Positions 37,801 through 52,800 are shown, counted from the first letter of the stretch. The stretch: DNA of 64,000 nt from Phalacrocorax aristotelis (GCF_949628215.1 NC_134283.1:30234975-30298974), one strand, 5' to 3'. Notes: generated from the sequence alone by a model not told the origin. Numbers and translations are program-made.

Positions 37801-40800
37801 AGTTTTTAAAAAAAGTATTGTATATTTTACTTTTATTTTTTAACTATCATCTAAGACAATAATGCAGACTTCCTGTGAACATACCATGTATGGTTGCCAA
37901 GCAGTGTTATCAACAGGACTGGTTTCCTCTAAACTTGTCATATTTAAAGAAATGTGAAACAAAAATGCACTTAAAGGGTATGAATTCTTTACCCACCAAG
38001 GTTTTGTGGAAGGAGAACTGAATATGTAATGCTAGTTGAAGGCAATTTTGCAAAACAAATAATCCAGCAAACAAGTATTTTTCTTATTTTGTTTTACTGG
38101 GTTTTTGCTGTTGTTTTTCTTGGTGAAGACAAAATAAGGCTCTAAATTTTGACACAGAAAAGGAAACTGAAAGTACCTACTAACATCCTGACAGTGACTA
38201 CTAACTAGAAAAACAACTTTGAAAAATGTTCTCTCTTGAAATCAGAAAATTTGCTGTGTTTAGCAGTTATGGATAATACTTGTAATGTTTTGTACCTCAT
38301 CTTCCTCCATGTTCGTTTGGTGAGCAGTCTGTCTGCTAGGAATTGGCAATGGAGGTCTCATGTCAGCTACGCCTCTTGAAGGAGATCTGCTGTTGCTGCC
38401 TTCAAAGATATAAAAGTAGAAAAAAATTAAAACCAGGTTAAAACCAGGAAAATAATTTAATCTGTGGATTGCATACAGGGTGTACAATCTTGATTTAATA
38501 AGTCATGAAGGATTTATATCACTCTGATACTGAGACATTTTGAATTGATTTGAAATCAGATTTAGGGCTCTGTATGAAATCAGGTTCTTTACATTAAATC
38601 ATCCGTGCTGCACAGGGACTTTAACTGAACTCTTGCAGTTCAGGTTTCCTTAAAATCAGATGAACTTGAAATAGAGGTTACATCTGTTTAGCTTCTGTAC
38701 CACAATTTCTCAGTTGAGAGCATCTCCAGTTTCTTTAGACAGAAGTAATGTTGTCTCCTTGCATTCCTTGTCTTTTTAGCATGGAGAAACTAAAAAATAT
38801 CACTAAGGCATTGGCAGCTGTTACCGTATGTGAAAAATTATTTGCAGAGCAATTGATTTCTAAGCTTCCTTTCTTTTTACTTGTTATGACGAGATAAACA
38901 TGCAGCATATTTCACATGGAAAGTGTTTTCTCCCTTTTTCAAGAGTATTAGTATACCACAGTGACTTGCAGGTAGTGTTGCTCAGCTCTCAGTAGTATTG
39001 GCTATATTGAAAAAGATGCTTATATGAAGTTTTGATGATAATTTAACTAGGCAGTAAGCCCAAACTTCATGGGAAAAAAACATCTTAGATTCAGATTAAG
39101 TAAGTTACACAAGATGCCTTTCAGGCACTTGATAGTTTTCTGTTCACGGTTCAAACAGAAACATCCATAAAGAAAAAAAAAAAAAAAAGATTAACTGCAC
39201 TGAAGCCACCTTTCAACTTTCAGTCATTTTTGTACAAAAAATGCAGGAATGCAGGATACAAACCTAGATGTAAGCGTGGTGGTAGTGAGCCACTTGAAGA
39301 CAGGTTTCTAGCACTGTTTAAAAAAAAAAAAAAGTAGTCAGTATAAATACAACATTGCTATACAACATTTCTGTGCTCTGAAGAACTGATCTGGACTTCG
39401 TGCCTGTCCTACAGAATGTGAGATCCTCTTAAGACCTCTGCAGGATAAGGATAGCCTTCTCTTTCATCTTTTTGTTTTCCTTTTTATACAAGTAGATCCA
39501 CCACTAAGTTTTCTTGAAGCTCAGTTTCTGGGAATAAGGTAGAGGGAATCAGTAATGGACCACCAAGACTTCTGTATCAGGATCAATGCAGAAACCTACT
39601 TCGGCTTGTTGAGTTTTCACAGGGGATGACTACTTTATTCCCCTGAAGCAGGAAGCATAGGCAACTGCTTGCTAGATGCTTCTTTCTGTGGGGTTCTACT
39701 TATAGAGTAATTTTTCTTGTGGCTACTATAACATTGTTGATGAAAATGCCATTTCTCATCCTTAAAGTTGCAACTATGGGTGTGGAGCTACAGGAGAGAG
39801 TCCAGAAAAGGGCCACTAATGGGATAAGGGACTGGAGAATCTCATGTATGAGGAAAGGCTGAGGGAGCTGGGACTGTTTAGCCTGGAAAAGAGAAGGTTC
39901 AGGAGGGATCTTACTGATGCATATAAATACCTGAAGGGAAAGCCAGGCTCTTTTCAGTGGTGCCCAGTGACAGGCCCAGAGGCAGTGGGCACAAACGGAG
40001 GCACAGGAGGTTCCTTCTGAACATCAGGAAACACTTTTTTACTGTGAGGGCAACTGAGCACTGGAGCAGGTTGCCGAGAAAGGTTGTGGAGTCTCTGTTC
40101 TAGGAGATATTCAAAAGCTGTCTGGACACAGTGCTGGGCAGCCTGCTGTAGGTGATCCTGCTTGAGCAGGGTGGGGTTGGACCAGATGACATCCAGAGGT
40201 CCCTGCCAACCTCAACCATTCTGTGATTCTGTGAGCTATGAGCTGACAGTGGCACAGAACTCATATCCACAGTACCATAACACTGTACAAAAAGCTCTGG
40301 GATGAATATGTTAATTATATTTGCATAAAAAAACCCACCTTATCATGACTTGTGATTCATGGGAGAGTATCAGCCAAATGGGGGCCTCTGTTATAGCAAA
40401 ATTTGGCAGTGGTGTTGGAATATAAGCAGAAGTGTTCATCATAGGAATAGTTCATATTTGCATATAACCTCGCTATTGCTACTGCAATATTTGTTCTACT
40501 GGGGTGTCAGCAGTTCCAGAAGATGCTGGTAAATGGGAGGAATTCATCAAAGAGCCATTAAAAAAATAAAGAGATTAGAAAATGTACTTCAGACTTATAC
40601 TGAAGGAGCCCACCCCAGCTCATCAAAGGCTAAGACTGTTGCACACTACATCAGAAATCAAAATCTAATTAAGGGCTCTTCCATCTTGCAAATGAAGAAA
40701 TAACAATCTAATATTTGGAAGTTTAAGCTAGAAAAAAAATCATAGTTGAAGCAAGGTTCACAATTTTAAATAGGAATTATTAACCGTTAGTGTAAAATTT

Positions 40801-43800
40801 AGTGGAAGGGTGGTGAAATTCTTTCAGATTCAACTCTAGACAACTAAGGTTGTGGGGGTTTTTAGTTTTGAAGCTATTAGTAGTCACAGCTCTAGCACTT
40901 AAGCTCCTAGAGTATGCAGAATACTTTTAAAGAAGGTCCTTTTTGACCTACATCCTGCATACTTTTCTAGGAGAAGATGATCCCTTCCCAAAAGGGCTTG
41001 TCATTCTTTTGGATCCTGCAGGCAACGGGTGAGATGTCTCGGGAATGGAAGCATTGTACCATGTAGGCCCTAAAATACTTCCTTGACATAAAGCTGAGAG
41101 TTTTGCATTTTTTAATTTGTTGCCTGATGGACACGATCTGCTTCACTGAATACAGATCTGCAATTATATGAGGATTCTCCTTGACAGTAGGAACAACACA
41201 AATAAGCATGTGGTTGAGGCAAGGGTATAGCCTGAAAAATAATGGACTCTTTCAAGTAGTTACCTTGTGTTTGCCTGAGAACCCTGTAGCCACGTATATA
41301 CTATTATTTGCTAAATTGCAAAAAGATTGAGATTCAAAAGGAATGACACAATAATGGGTGAACAAACCTTTCTGCACCAGGCATACTGTTGGATCCTGGC
41401 TTAGGTGGAGGCTTGACAGATTTGGATGGAAATGTATTGGAGCTGTATGGGGGCAAAGATAGCTGTGGCACTGGTCTTTGGGGTGCAGCTGTGGAGAGGA
41501 AGAGAAGGGACATTCTTAAATGAGGTACTTCTGTTTAATTAGCTAAACATAATGGAGTAAAAACTGTTCTGTAAAAAGTCCTTGATATGTTAGTTACAGA
41601 TTGTAAACTCCTACGGTCAACTGAGAACTTAAAATTAAGTATTAAAATTAAAAATAAACTGCAACAGGTTTGAGCAACATTTACATTTTCTAACTTCTGT
41701 TTTGGATAAGTCACAATTCAGATACCTTAACTGCAGTAGAGCTGAAGGTGGTACGTAACCACGTGTTCTCTGTTACTTTGCTTCTAAATAGTGGATTTGA
41801 GGTTACCTTTTTGAACTTCATTCCATTTTGAGGTTTCTCCCATATCATAAACAACAGCATAAAATAAAACACTCTTTCTGCCGTGTCCTCAGGCATCAGC
41901 AGATTAACTGCACCCTGCACAGCTTCAATAGCCCTATTCTGTATGGAGTCTTAGGGACAGTGATAATTTGTAGACACTTAGCCAAATGTTCTGCTTCTCT
42001 TACGGCATCACTTTACCAACTTCATTTTAGGAACCAGGACTCTGAAGTAATTTATAAATACTATTATTACATGAAACAAGTTCTGCTTCTGTTCATTAGA
42101 GTAAATAACATTACACAGAAGACAAGTACCGGCAGGGTTTGACTGAATGTTTTGTTGAAAACTGGGGCAATATCAGGCTTACATGCCTGGCTGTTTGCTG
42201 CTGCGTGCAGATCACAAATCTCTAAAATGAATGTGTTTCAAAATAAGAAATCCTGCTGTCTTGTAACTGGCTGACTGAAGGAAGCTATTAGCTATTGATT
42301 TCCTCTCTTTTGCAGCTTTGATATATAAATCTGCATGGGGTACTTTATAAGCATTCTACAACCAGTCAAGATACCACATGACTTTTTGAAATTTCTCTAA
42401 AGAAACAACTCTGAAAGTTTTTTTAAAATTTTTTTTTAGAATGAAGACAAAGAAGGCCTTTAAGTTTTAAAAATCACTGTAGAAATACTTACTGTCGTCT
42501 TCTTCCTGGGGAGACAAAAGAAAATAAACATTAGCAACATATTATAGCACAGTTCTTAGGAATATTTTACAAAACAAAAACATGGAAGTAGGTGAATTTT
42601 GAGTATACAAGAACTCTAATATCTATACTGTCACTTTCATCTATAATGCTGGAGCTTCTGTCTTCATGCAACACCAAATAATTTTTAAAGTTCCTGCATT
42701 AAGGTGAGCTATTATTTACAAATTAGCACCGAGGTAGATGTCCCATAATGGGTCTTGACCCAAAGTAGCCAGAAGCTCTCAGCAGGTGTAAACTTGCCTT
42801 GTTCCTCACTCTTCTGAGAGTGTAGGCTCTCAGAGTTATCTGGAAGTGAAATCCTTAGGTCAGCTTAAGCTGAAAAAAACCCCAAGCCCTAAAACGTAGT
42901 GTTAAGCAAAGTCACTTCTCCTATGTCATAAAAAAATTCTGGCCTTATTCTTCCTGTTATGTAAGATAAAGTACTCAGGGAATAAACAGAGCTTGATGTA
43001 GAAGAACTGTTTAAAAAGAAACTATGTTCTATGAAAGATCCATGAGTATAACTTATTATTAATTTATACATGTACTTCATTTTATTGTACTCCCTATACC
43101 TTTAAATATTTGCTTTGAGACCATACTTACTTCATTTTTTTTGTGTTGTGGCCAACCCTGCCTGAAATGAAACAGAGAAAACAAAACATGAATCATAGGT
43201 GGAATATTACTCATTCACTTTGTGTGTGTTAGGCCATATAAGACATGAATTTATAGTAAGTTTACAGACCCAGTGAATGCAGAAACATTTTTTTCCCCCA
43301 CATAAAAATATCTACGATTCTACTTTTCAGCCATAATCTAAGACATTATGGTAGTCCTTAGCCCATCTTGATTCTATCAACAAAGAAAATGTCTGATGAA
43401 TTGATTATAAGATTAGAGCTTAAAACAAGTTTTTACAATTATGAAACATTAGACTTCAAGTCTTGAACTCATTTATAGTACTTAGCAACATTGCTGGAGC
43501 ACATGATAAGCCTTCCAGTCTTCGTTTCTCTGATGTATTATCCTGGCTGATTAACAGATATCAATTACTTTTTTATTTTCTTTTAATATCAGTCACACTG
43601 TTCAGCCCACAAGTTATATAGAAAATGCTAGAGAATGGTCTAGTTCTGCTAAAGAATGGGGTTTGCTGTTATGAAGGAGTTTTTCAGGCTAGTAAAATCA
43701 ATGGTAGGAAAGTAAAGCTTTGTTTTTCTAATATCCTAAAAAAAAAATAGCAATAGAACTCATGAAAGAATGTTCCCTAGAGCAAGAACTTGGTCTGGTT

Positions 43801-46800
43801 GAAAACACATGATTTGTATATTTCTTTGTGCAATTTGGAAGTGAGTCATGCCCTATGTAATGGCTGTTCCAGGTATGACTGGCGAGAGAGCTTTTTCTGC
43901 ATTCACACTTTTCTGTAGCTGAGAGCACATCCATGCATAGTCATAAAGCAAAACATTGATACCCTCAAGACATTTCTGACACACAGTAGCAGTAAATTTT
44001 ACTATCCTGTGTTGCTTATCCATATTTTTGTTAGATTTAATTTATCCTTTATTAAATTTCAATTAAATGAACACTTACTTTACAGGGGTTTGCTTCCTTA
44101 GAGGAGACGGATTGCCTCTTTCATATCTGTCACTTGGTGGGACAGGAGGTTTTGGCATCATTGCTAGCTGTTCCCCCAGGGATCTAAAGCAGGAGCAGGA
44201 TGGTGAAATAAAGGCAAAAAGCTGCTTACTAAGAAATAACTGGGTAATACCGGGATAGAGAATCTCATTCCAGGGGCAAAACTCTTACCTTAGCTGCGAA
44301 GTCAGAGGCTGTAAAACAACAAGAAATAGTTAAGAGAATGTGTAAGTGTATCAAAATAGGTGGCAAACATCAATAAGCACCCAACAAAAAAGATCTTACC
44401 TTTTCAGGTAAACCTGGCTTCCTCCCTGAAAATAGTAAAAGCTTACACTTAGAAAAAATTAAAGATAACAATTAAACTTTCTATTAAACGAACAAGTTTT
44501 GCGTATCATTGAAAGGGAATTTTGCAGATTGAAGCACTCAGTCTCCTGCAATGTAAGCCAGAAAAATGTTTTGGCTTTACAAGAGATGGCAGAACTGCAG
44601 TATCTCTCATTGAAGGAAAATTTAAAATTTTTCAGAGGAATGTTTTATAATCTTATTTTCTATGGTTCAAGTTTGAATTACTGGATACTTTTATGCAATT
44701 ATATAACAGATGAAAGTGTTCAGATAATATTTATTAAAATAATTTAATTTAAAAATAAAATAATAGTCTCTTTAGATTCTTTGTAAAATATGGTTTTCAG
44801 GTCTGAAACAAATGCCTTTTTTTCCCTTTGTTTTTTCAGCTGTCAGTATTCTTTTAAGTCTCGGTGCCAAATTACATATAATGATGTATGCAGAGTTTGA
44901 TTAGCTTTGTATGCAAAAGTTGTTTCCTCTTTTAACCTACTAAATTTTTCCTTGTTCATTCACTTAAGTATTACATCAAACCTTTATTGCACAGGGATCT
45001 CATAATGTCTTTCTGTTCAACTAGTCCTGAGCTAGGGTTGCTACTTTCTAGATACAATTCCTCTCACTTTATAAATACAGCTCACATTATTTATTCATAA
45101 ACAGGTCACCTTGGATGGGACTGGATTACAGCACGTTTGATTGAGCTTTGTTCTTTTGCATGGACGATATTCAAACTGATAATCCTGAATAATTAAAAAA
45201 ACCCCATTGATATTAGCATAAGCAAACACTGACCTGATCCTGGGCTTTCTCTATCAAATGGTGGAGCAAGGCGATCCAGTGGGGGTTTTGTGCTTCTGTC
45301 TATAGAAGGAGCTGGGGCTAAACACAAAAGCTGTGTAAGATAATATGCTAATACAGGTCAATATATCTTTATTTTGCATAGCCATGAACTGGTGTTACTT
45401 CTTAGAATAAAAAGTGAGGCTTCTGTATAAACAGTAGACAAGAGTGGAACTGAGGAGATATTGGCAAAAGTTAGGTGTTATATAGCCCATGAGAAAAGCT
45501 TTACAAAGAGAAAACCAGCTGTACTTACGTTTCAAAGGTTTGATATTTTTGTCTCTACTCAAGTCACTGTTGCTTGGTGGAGGAGGAAAAGCTGGCAGCT
45601 AAAACAAATATTTTACATGTGGTTAAAGTGTGTCTTCACCTTTCTGTTTTAATTTTCATATATTAACCCCACCACACCATATCTGCCAATCTGTCTCCGG
45701 TACAGCACAAGGAATAGGTCTGTGATCAGCACAGGAAGGATAGGAGCCATTACCACTCCTGAATTGCCTCCATCCATTTCATCTCACAAGAAATACTCTA
45801 GTGGGATGATATTTTGGGGGAGGGCATGAGTGTTGTCAAAGGAAAGAAACAGGAGCTTCAACAGTGCTGCTCTATCTTTGCCACTTCAATGCAGCAGGTG
45901 TTAGTTTTGAAAACTGGTATTGAAATTAGTGGGTGTAAATTTGTAGTTGAGAAATATGCATTAAGACTATTTACTGACTGTTGCTGAATGAGGCAGGGGG
46001 ACAGGGGTCTGTTCTTTGTTACTGGGAGAGCTGAGGTCAAACAGCATTGTATTATCAGCAGCTGTGAAAGATGTTTGCATCTAAACCTAGTTTTCTCCAG
46101 ACAAATGCCTTCCCATGATCATTCTTATTCCAAAAACCCAGAGCAGTCTTAAGAATTCATGACACCTAAGAGTCCTATGTGTTTTATGTATATGAACTAT
46201 GACACTGGGTCAGACCAAAAGTCTCTCTATCGCACCCTAAAATTACTTTTATTTGTGTATATGAGTAGGTCTAATGTACATGTGTTCTGGCATATAGTGA
46301 ACCTGTAGTGCCAGTTGTAAACAGCACAATAGCTTTGAGTTTTGAAGTATTCACAGGACACAAAAAAAAAAAAAAAAAAAAAAAAGAAAAAGGAAAAAAA
46401 ACTGGTTCATCAATCAGCATTCTCATTATACAGTCCCTTATGCTTTTACATCGTCTTAATTCAGTTGGACAATTGCTAGCAGTATAGCTTGGAAAGACTT
46501 AGCCTTTTTTTTCTTTTTACAAATATCACTAAAGAAACAAAGAGGGATTTACTAGAAATCTATAATTTATATGGGAGAGGCATTCACAGGTGGATACAAA
46601 TTTCCAGTGTAAAGAAACAGTCAAGTAATGTGAAATATGTTTGTCCCATGAAATGTAATTGTTCAATGAAAAAATGACCACCTGAACAGTTCAAATCTAT
46701 TTTGATGGCTGAAAATCTTCCTCTACATACACTATCTGAATAAAAATGGGATTACACTTGGACTTCTAAGAAGGTACTAGCAAAGGAAATAGATGAAATG

Positions 46801-49800
46801 TTAAGAAAGAAACGTACAGAAACACCTCTTCCTCCAAATGAGGTTGGTACTGGGGATGGGCCAGGTCGCTGGGGTGGTACTGGAGGCTGATGTGAAGATC
46901 TAGTTGTTGGAGGTCTGTCTAAAGACAACAAAAATCCAAAGCTAAGCAACTACACAAGCAGTATGGTTATTTTATTCTCATTAGATGTTTATGAAAAAGA
47001 GCCCTTACAATAGCCCGCATACTTGTTAATATACCATAAAGACATTGTTTTTATATATAGCAAGCAGTTGCTTTATGATCAATGTTGTTTTGGGAGTTAC
47101 AGGCTTGTCTGTCCCTTTCGTGGTGAGGTGACTCCATCTGATAGTCTATTGGCCCACACCATTTCTTTTCATTCACTGCAGTACAGTGACCGTGTGAAAC
47201 ACCAGCCAGTCTAAACAGCAGTTTTGGGCTCCTGTATTTGACTCCACAACTGCATGCTGCTGAAGAGTCAGACATTAAAAAATGACAAGCAGAGAAAGCT
47301 GATCTCGTTCTTTTCCCAGTTTTCACTGGAGTTTTTTGCCACTGTTGTGACAACTTGCTCTGTTCAAGGCTGCACTACTAAAGCTAATACAGTATACGCA
47401 TATGTTTAATTACAAGTGGATTCAAACCAAAGGCCAAATAATGCACACATCACACAAAACTAATATTAATTCAACAGAGCTTGTCTGAAGTAGGAAATTT
47501 AGCGTTAAAAGTAACATAGCCACCAACGTGCAGTTAAGTTTGTGTCACTGAATCTTGTTCATAAGCTATACTGTTGACTTAACACCTTATGTATTCCACT
47601 ACCAGCCACCTAAAATCTGGCTGATAATCTGTGAAAATATAATTTACAAGTTATTAATAACACTTGATTATTAGTAATTACCTATATAATCTGTGTTGTT
47701 TGCAAGAGACTTGGCAGGAAATATGACATTGTGGTGTGCTTCATCGTTATTGGATGGAGGTGGCTCATAGCCATCACTGTCGTGTTCTGCTTCCTCAGCT
47801 TCTTCTGTTGGTGATTCATAGTCAGCCTCATCTTCCTTTTCCTCGTCATCATCAGGGCTTTCATAGTCATCATCTTCTTCATCCTGGCAAATGTACATAA
47901 AAGGTGGATGTGGTAACAGGATACTAAACACTGCAGTGCAATTTCCTTGTGGCCTTTCACTGTGGTAATTTTCACTCTGCAGGATATCAAGCTTTTACAA
48001 CCAGTTTGAGTGAAAAAATTCTCTGTTGAAATCAGATGGAGAAAGGAGGCAGCATTTTATTAACGCATACAGCACTCTACAGCTTAAGAAAGGAAATTAG
48101 TATAATTTCATAACAGTAACTGCAGTGGAAGGTCAAGATAAGGTGATAGCTTATTGAAATGTGCAGTGCCTTTGTTTTAGGTAACAGACAAGGCACCAGC
48201 AAAAAAAGTCAGTGCTTCCTAGAAACACTGGAGTAGCAGCTGATGCCTGTTGGCATTCATTCTTACTTAATAGCATGTACTCTACAGCCTGCAACTCAAC
48301 TTTTTAAAAATGGTTCAGAAAAAATGAGGTCTTTGATATGGACCTTGGTGCCTTCCACTGACCAAAACCAAAACAGCTTCATACGACTTGCAGGACCTAG
48401 TGAGATCACAGCAAAAATATGGTAGTGGTCGTTGCACACATCTTCTGTGCAATCTGCCAAGGCTTACAAGAAAAAGAATACTTATTTTTTCATTGGTGTC
48501 TTGGCTGAAATTTCCAGACTAGCTCTGTATTGACATACAGAGTGCTCTATAGGTGGTAACTTTTACCTCTTGTGCTCCTAAAATAGCAGCAAATCTCCTG
48601 CAGACTTAGTAGCAAGGGTTTTTTTTAAAATGCCTGTCCATTTTTTGCAAAAAAACATTGGCACTGGTCAATGTAAGAGAACCTCATAAACCCAGATTGT
48701 GCATCAGTCAGCTTACTCATTTATCTAGCTGAGTTGTGTATGCTTCATCTAATGACATTTAGCGATGCATTTTCTATGCCAAAAGGCAAAAGGAACTTTT
48801 GCAGTCTAGCGGGCTTCAAAAAACTAGATTCTTCAACAAACCAACTCTCAAGAATAAAATGGCAAGTATTTGCCATTGAATAACATAGCAACCTTTCCTT
48901 TACTAGCCACCCTTTTAAGAGCTTGAAATAGATATATAAAATTCAGCTAAGGTTCTGTGGAGACCTAGTCGTAGGCCGTGAGCTTCTACTTGAGCCAGCA
49001 GTATAGGACTGCCATTCTGAAGCTCTGTCTTGCATTACTGGGGAGACCCATTTCTCAGTGAAGAAATTTGTATGCAGCTACTCCAATCATTCATGCTCCT
49101 GCTTCTTGTTCTCCTCATCCTAACACACCCTGCCATTGCTCACTCCATCTTTGCTGCCCAAAGTAGATAATGCAAGAAATGATAGACCTTACAGAAGAGG
49201 TAATCCATTCAACCGGTAGGTTTTGTTAATCCTGATACTCACAAATGAAGACCAGCCACCGTCTTCTTGACTGTATCCTGCATAAAGAAGCATAAAGACA
49301 GGCTTCTTAGCATGTAGAGCTTTAAACTGTCAAGATGTAACTTGACAAAAAGGACACAAGTCCCAGATCAGTTCTGAACCACAAAACTATGTCACAGGAC
49401 CAAGGTAGCTCTTTCAAAGGCAGTCAGTCAGTCATGAAAGGTATTACGAATAACATTCTGATTCAAAACTAAGAGCATAGTTATCCTTATATGAGATGGT
49501 ATATGTCTCTTCAGTTTGTCCTACACTTCAGTTTTAAATATAATTTGAAGTATAATGCTTTCAGAATGAGCAGACTTCTTATCTCTCTTTTATACTACTT
49601 TAGCTTTCATATCAAAAGGTTCTTTAATTTCAGTAGAATCGGGGGAACACAGTAGTTTGCAGAAGTTTTAAATGCTTGTGGCCTATTAAGAAAATAATTG
49701 AAATAAAAATTCAGAACACAGCAGACATCTAGAAGCTTACCTCTGTAATACAGGGTGCTGCTAGGAGTAGGGGCAGGCAGCAGAGATGTTGGAACAGAAA

Positions 49801-52800
49801 TATATGAGCGCTGATACTATGTATTGGGTTAAAGAAGGGCAGTTTGGGGATGCTCATGTAAATGTCTCTGCTCGTGCCTTTCTTCACCATCTTTTCTATT
49901 TTAAAAATATTTCTTTCACTTGTTCTCCTGTAACTACTCTTTATTCTTTTTTGCAACGTCTTCATGCTCTCATCTTTTCCTGTTTGTTGTTTTGGGTCCT
50001 GTCATCATCCCCTCCTGCCCCAACCCCCACTCCCCCAAGCCCATTTACTCTGCTTTGGAAGGATTAACTTAATATTTTAATAATTTTAAACACTTTTCAT
50101 TGTTAGAGACTATCTGCAAGTACACACTTACCTGGATTTTCAGGACTTTTTTGCGTTTGGGCCCTACAACAAAGATACAAATAAATTCCTTCCATTTGCA
50201 ATTCTTAAATATTTGAAGCATGCTAAAATCTACTGTGAATAAAGGTAATAGTTAGCTCTAACAGTAGAATGAAGTCTATATAGGTGAGTTTAACTCTGCA
50301 CAAAAATGCCAAGAACACACTACTTCATATTTCACATGCAGGATCCTAATATAAGCTAAACTGTCTTGAAAAAATTCAAGTCAGCAAGGTCGAGCGTTTA
50401 GAAACTCAGTAAATATATTTACAAGAGGCCCCAGTCCTGAAACTAGAAACTTGCTTTACTGAATCCATTACAGTTTTCAATTCTAGTTTTGAACGCTAGT
50501 TAACGAAAAGGTGTAGAATCATGTTATGAAATAATATGAAACCATGTTACAATTTTTATCTAAGACTAGACTTAGATTTTCGTTGTATATAAATATAAAT
50601 TTTTCTTTTCTCATGCAATGTGCTTGCAATTTTTGCTCTTCTATTGCGAGAGTATGATATTCAATAAGTCATAAAGTATTAAAGAGCGTAATGATGTACA
50701 TGTCTGTGAAATGCATTATTGATGATTTAATTAATGCAATAGTATTTGCTTAGGCTTTATAGCATTCCTAAAGATTAATTGACTCACATGGAAAATTGCA
50801 TGAAATTTATCTGTTACTTGGTTCTGGACATGGCAGACATAGGGTGTTCGAGGGCTCAGGCTTTGCTCTTCTCAACAGATTACATTAACAAAACAGAGTT
50901 TTATTTTATATCATTTCCAGGCTGTCCCTCTGACCCATGTATTATTGATCAAATGGAAAACAGTCCAGAAAAGATACATGTGAAAGCTTTGAAAGAGAAA
51001 GCAGAATTGTTTTACTTACCGTTTTGGGAAGAAAGATAGCCTCCCTTCATTTCTGTTTATTTCTTGACTTAATTTACTTACAATTCTATTTAAAAGAAAT
51101 ACAAAAATAGTTTAAAAAAACCTCCTTGAAACTTGTCAATCATTTTCTTAGCTGTTTCCCTGAATATTTACTAAATTAAATTTGGTAATTCAGAATTATT
51201 ATCTACTATGTGGTAAGAATATTGAATTTATCGTCTTATTGCAAAGTTGCACTATAGCATATTCAACTGAAAACTAGACTTTTTTACATAGATAAAACCC
51301 CATATTGTTGGATCAAGTTTAAAAATAAATATTAAACCCAGCAAGCCTTAGAAACTTTGGGTGTGGTAGACATCACGCCCTACAACGCTGCTTTAAATAA
51401 TGGTGATAGTATTTGTATTATTTTTATGGAAAAAGCAGATAATGCTTCAGGAAACAGCTTCTGCCAAGCTATGGTTGCAAAAGCAGGGATTAAAGGTACC
51501 CTGTGCCTACTCTCTATTCTTTTTGTCTCCCTCCCTCTGCAACCAAAATATACCTAATCCAGAGTCCCTCTGGTAAAGAAGGTGAAAAGGTTGATTTAGT
51601 TCCATGTTATTAGACATTTGCAGGGCAGAAATATTCATGGAACCAGTGAGGATGATAGCTGCATGTCTAGCGAGATTTTTCCAAGGTGATGTGTTTGTCA
51701 TCACTCACGTGTAGTTTGTATGCAGCAGTAGGGTGAATAACAACCAATGAAATGCAATCTTGATAAAAATTTTGGTCAGAAGTGTACATTTCTGCTGCTA
51801 ATACTGCTGGCATCCATATCCAGCACAGACATCTGAGACTGAGAGTTTTTATACTGACTGACTCCCTGAGAACAGCTCTGAGGTTGCAGGACAGTCATTA
51901 CTGAGATTAACAGAATTAAGTCCACTGAGAGCAACAGAATCCTGCTCTGCTAGTCATGAAGTTTGCCTCTATGATTATTTTGTTTCAAATAAAGGTTTTG
52001 TTTCAAAGGATGTTTTCATTTCAAAGAAAGCTTATGATAAGTCATGGTCTGATTCTTAATTCTCAATATTTCTTTTCAAGCAAAGTCCCACCAAGAAAAT
52101 CCTGTGACAATCAAAGGAAATTGGTTACGTACATCTGGTTAAATTATCCCATTTTACTTCTGGTTTGTATTATTTAGGTGTACCAGAGACAGTAATTGTG
52201 GAAATAAAATTAGTATTAAAAAAATCAGGAACGCAATGTCTGTTTATCTCAGATTCTAAATTCTGTAAAATCTTATATTTATGGTTTGTTAGTGCAGAAT
52301 TCTTTTCCATACATCTTAGATCTGGCTAATCAAACTTTATTTCAGTATTGTAAAATCACTTTTTTTTATGGCCAGGCAGTTACTGCTCTATTATGTTTTT
52401 CTTTTTCTTTCATGCCTTTTTCTGCTACTCAGCAATAGCAATCCCCTAGTTTTTTCCAAATGGCAACATTTGGGCATCTCTCTCCTATCTAACTGCTCTT
52501 CTGGGCTGGGACTTTAGGAAGACAAGCTTTCAAGCAATCTAATATTGGGAAAAAAGCCAACAAACCCATGCTATTTTGTTTTGATCCTGAACCATGCTAA
52601 AAATCTTTCTCTTATTTTGAATCTCTCTTCCGTTGCCCTTGTTGCTTTCCTAATATTTACCTTGCTGTAATTCAGATTAAAAAATAAATTCAAGGAATAG
52701 GTTTGCTCTGTTTGATCACGGAAAGTACAATGGGGACAGATCAGGCTGCCAGCAAGTATCAGAGAACAAGCAATTTCAGATCAGTATGGTCATGCTGTCA

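Noticed and set aside
51020..51052. Short form of LCP2 exon 4 starting after the AG at 51053-51054
   Set aside because: First considered because NEGR follows it, but the sequence upstream encodes [10 protein letters not shown] in the same frame, matching SLP-76, and joins exon 3 in phase. Kept only as a possible alternative acceptor.
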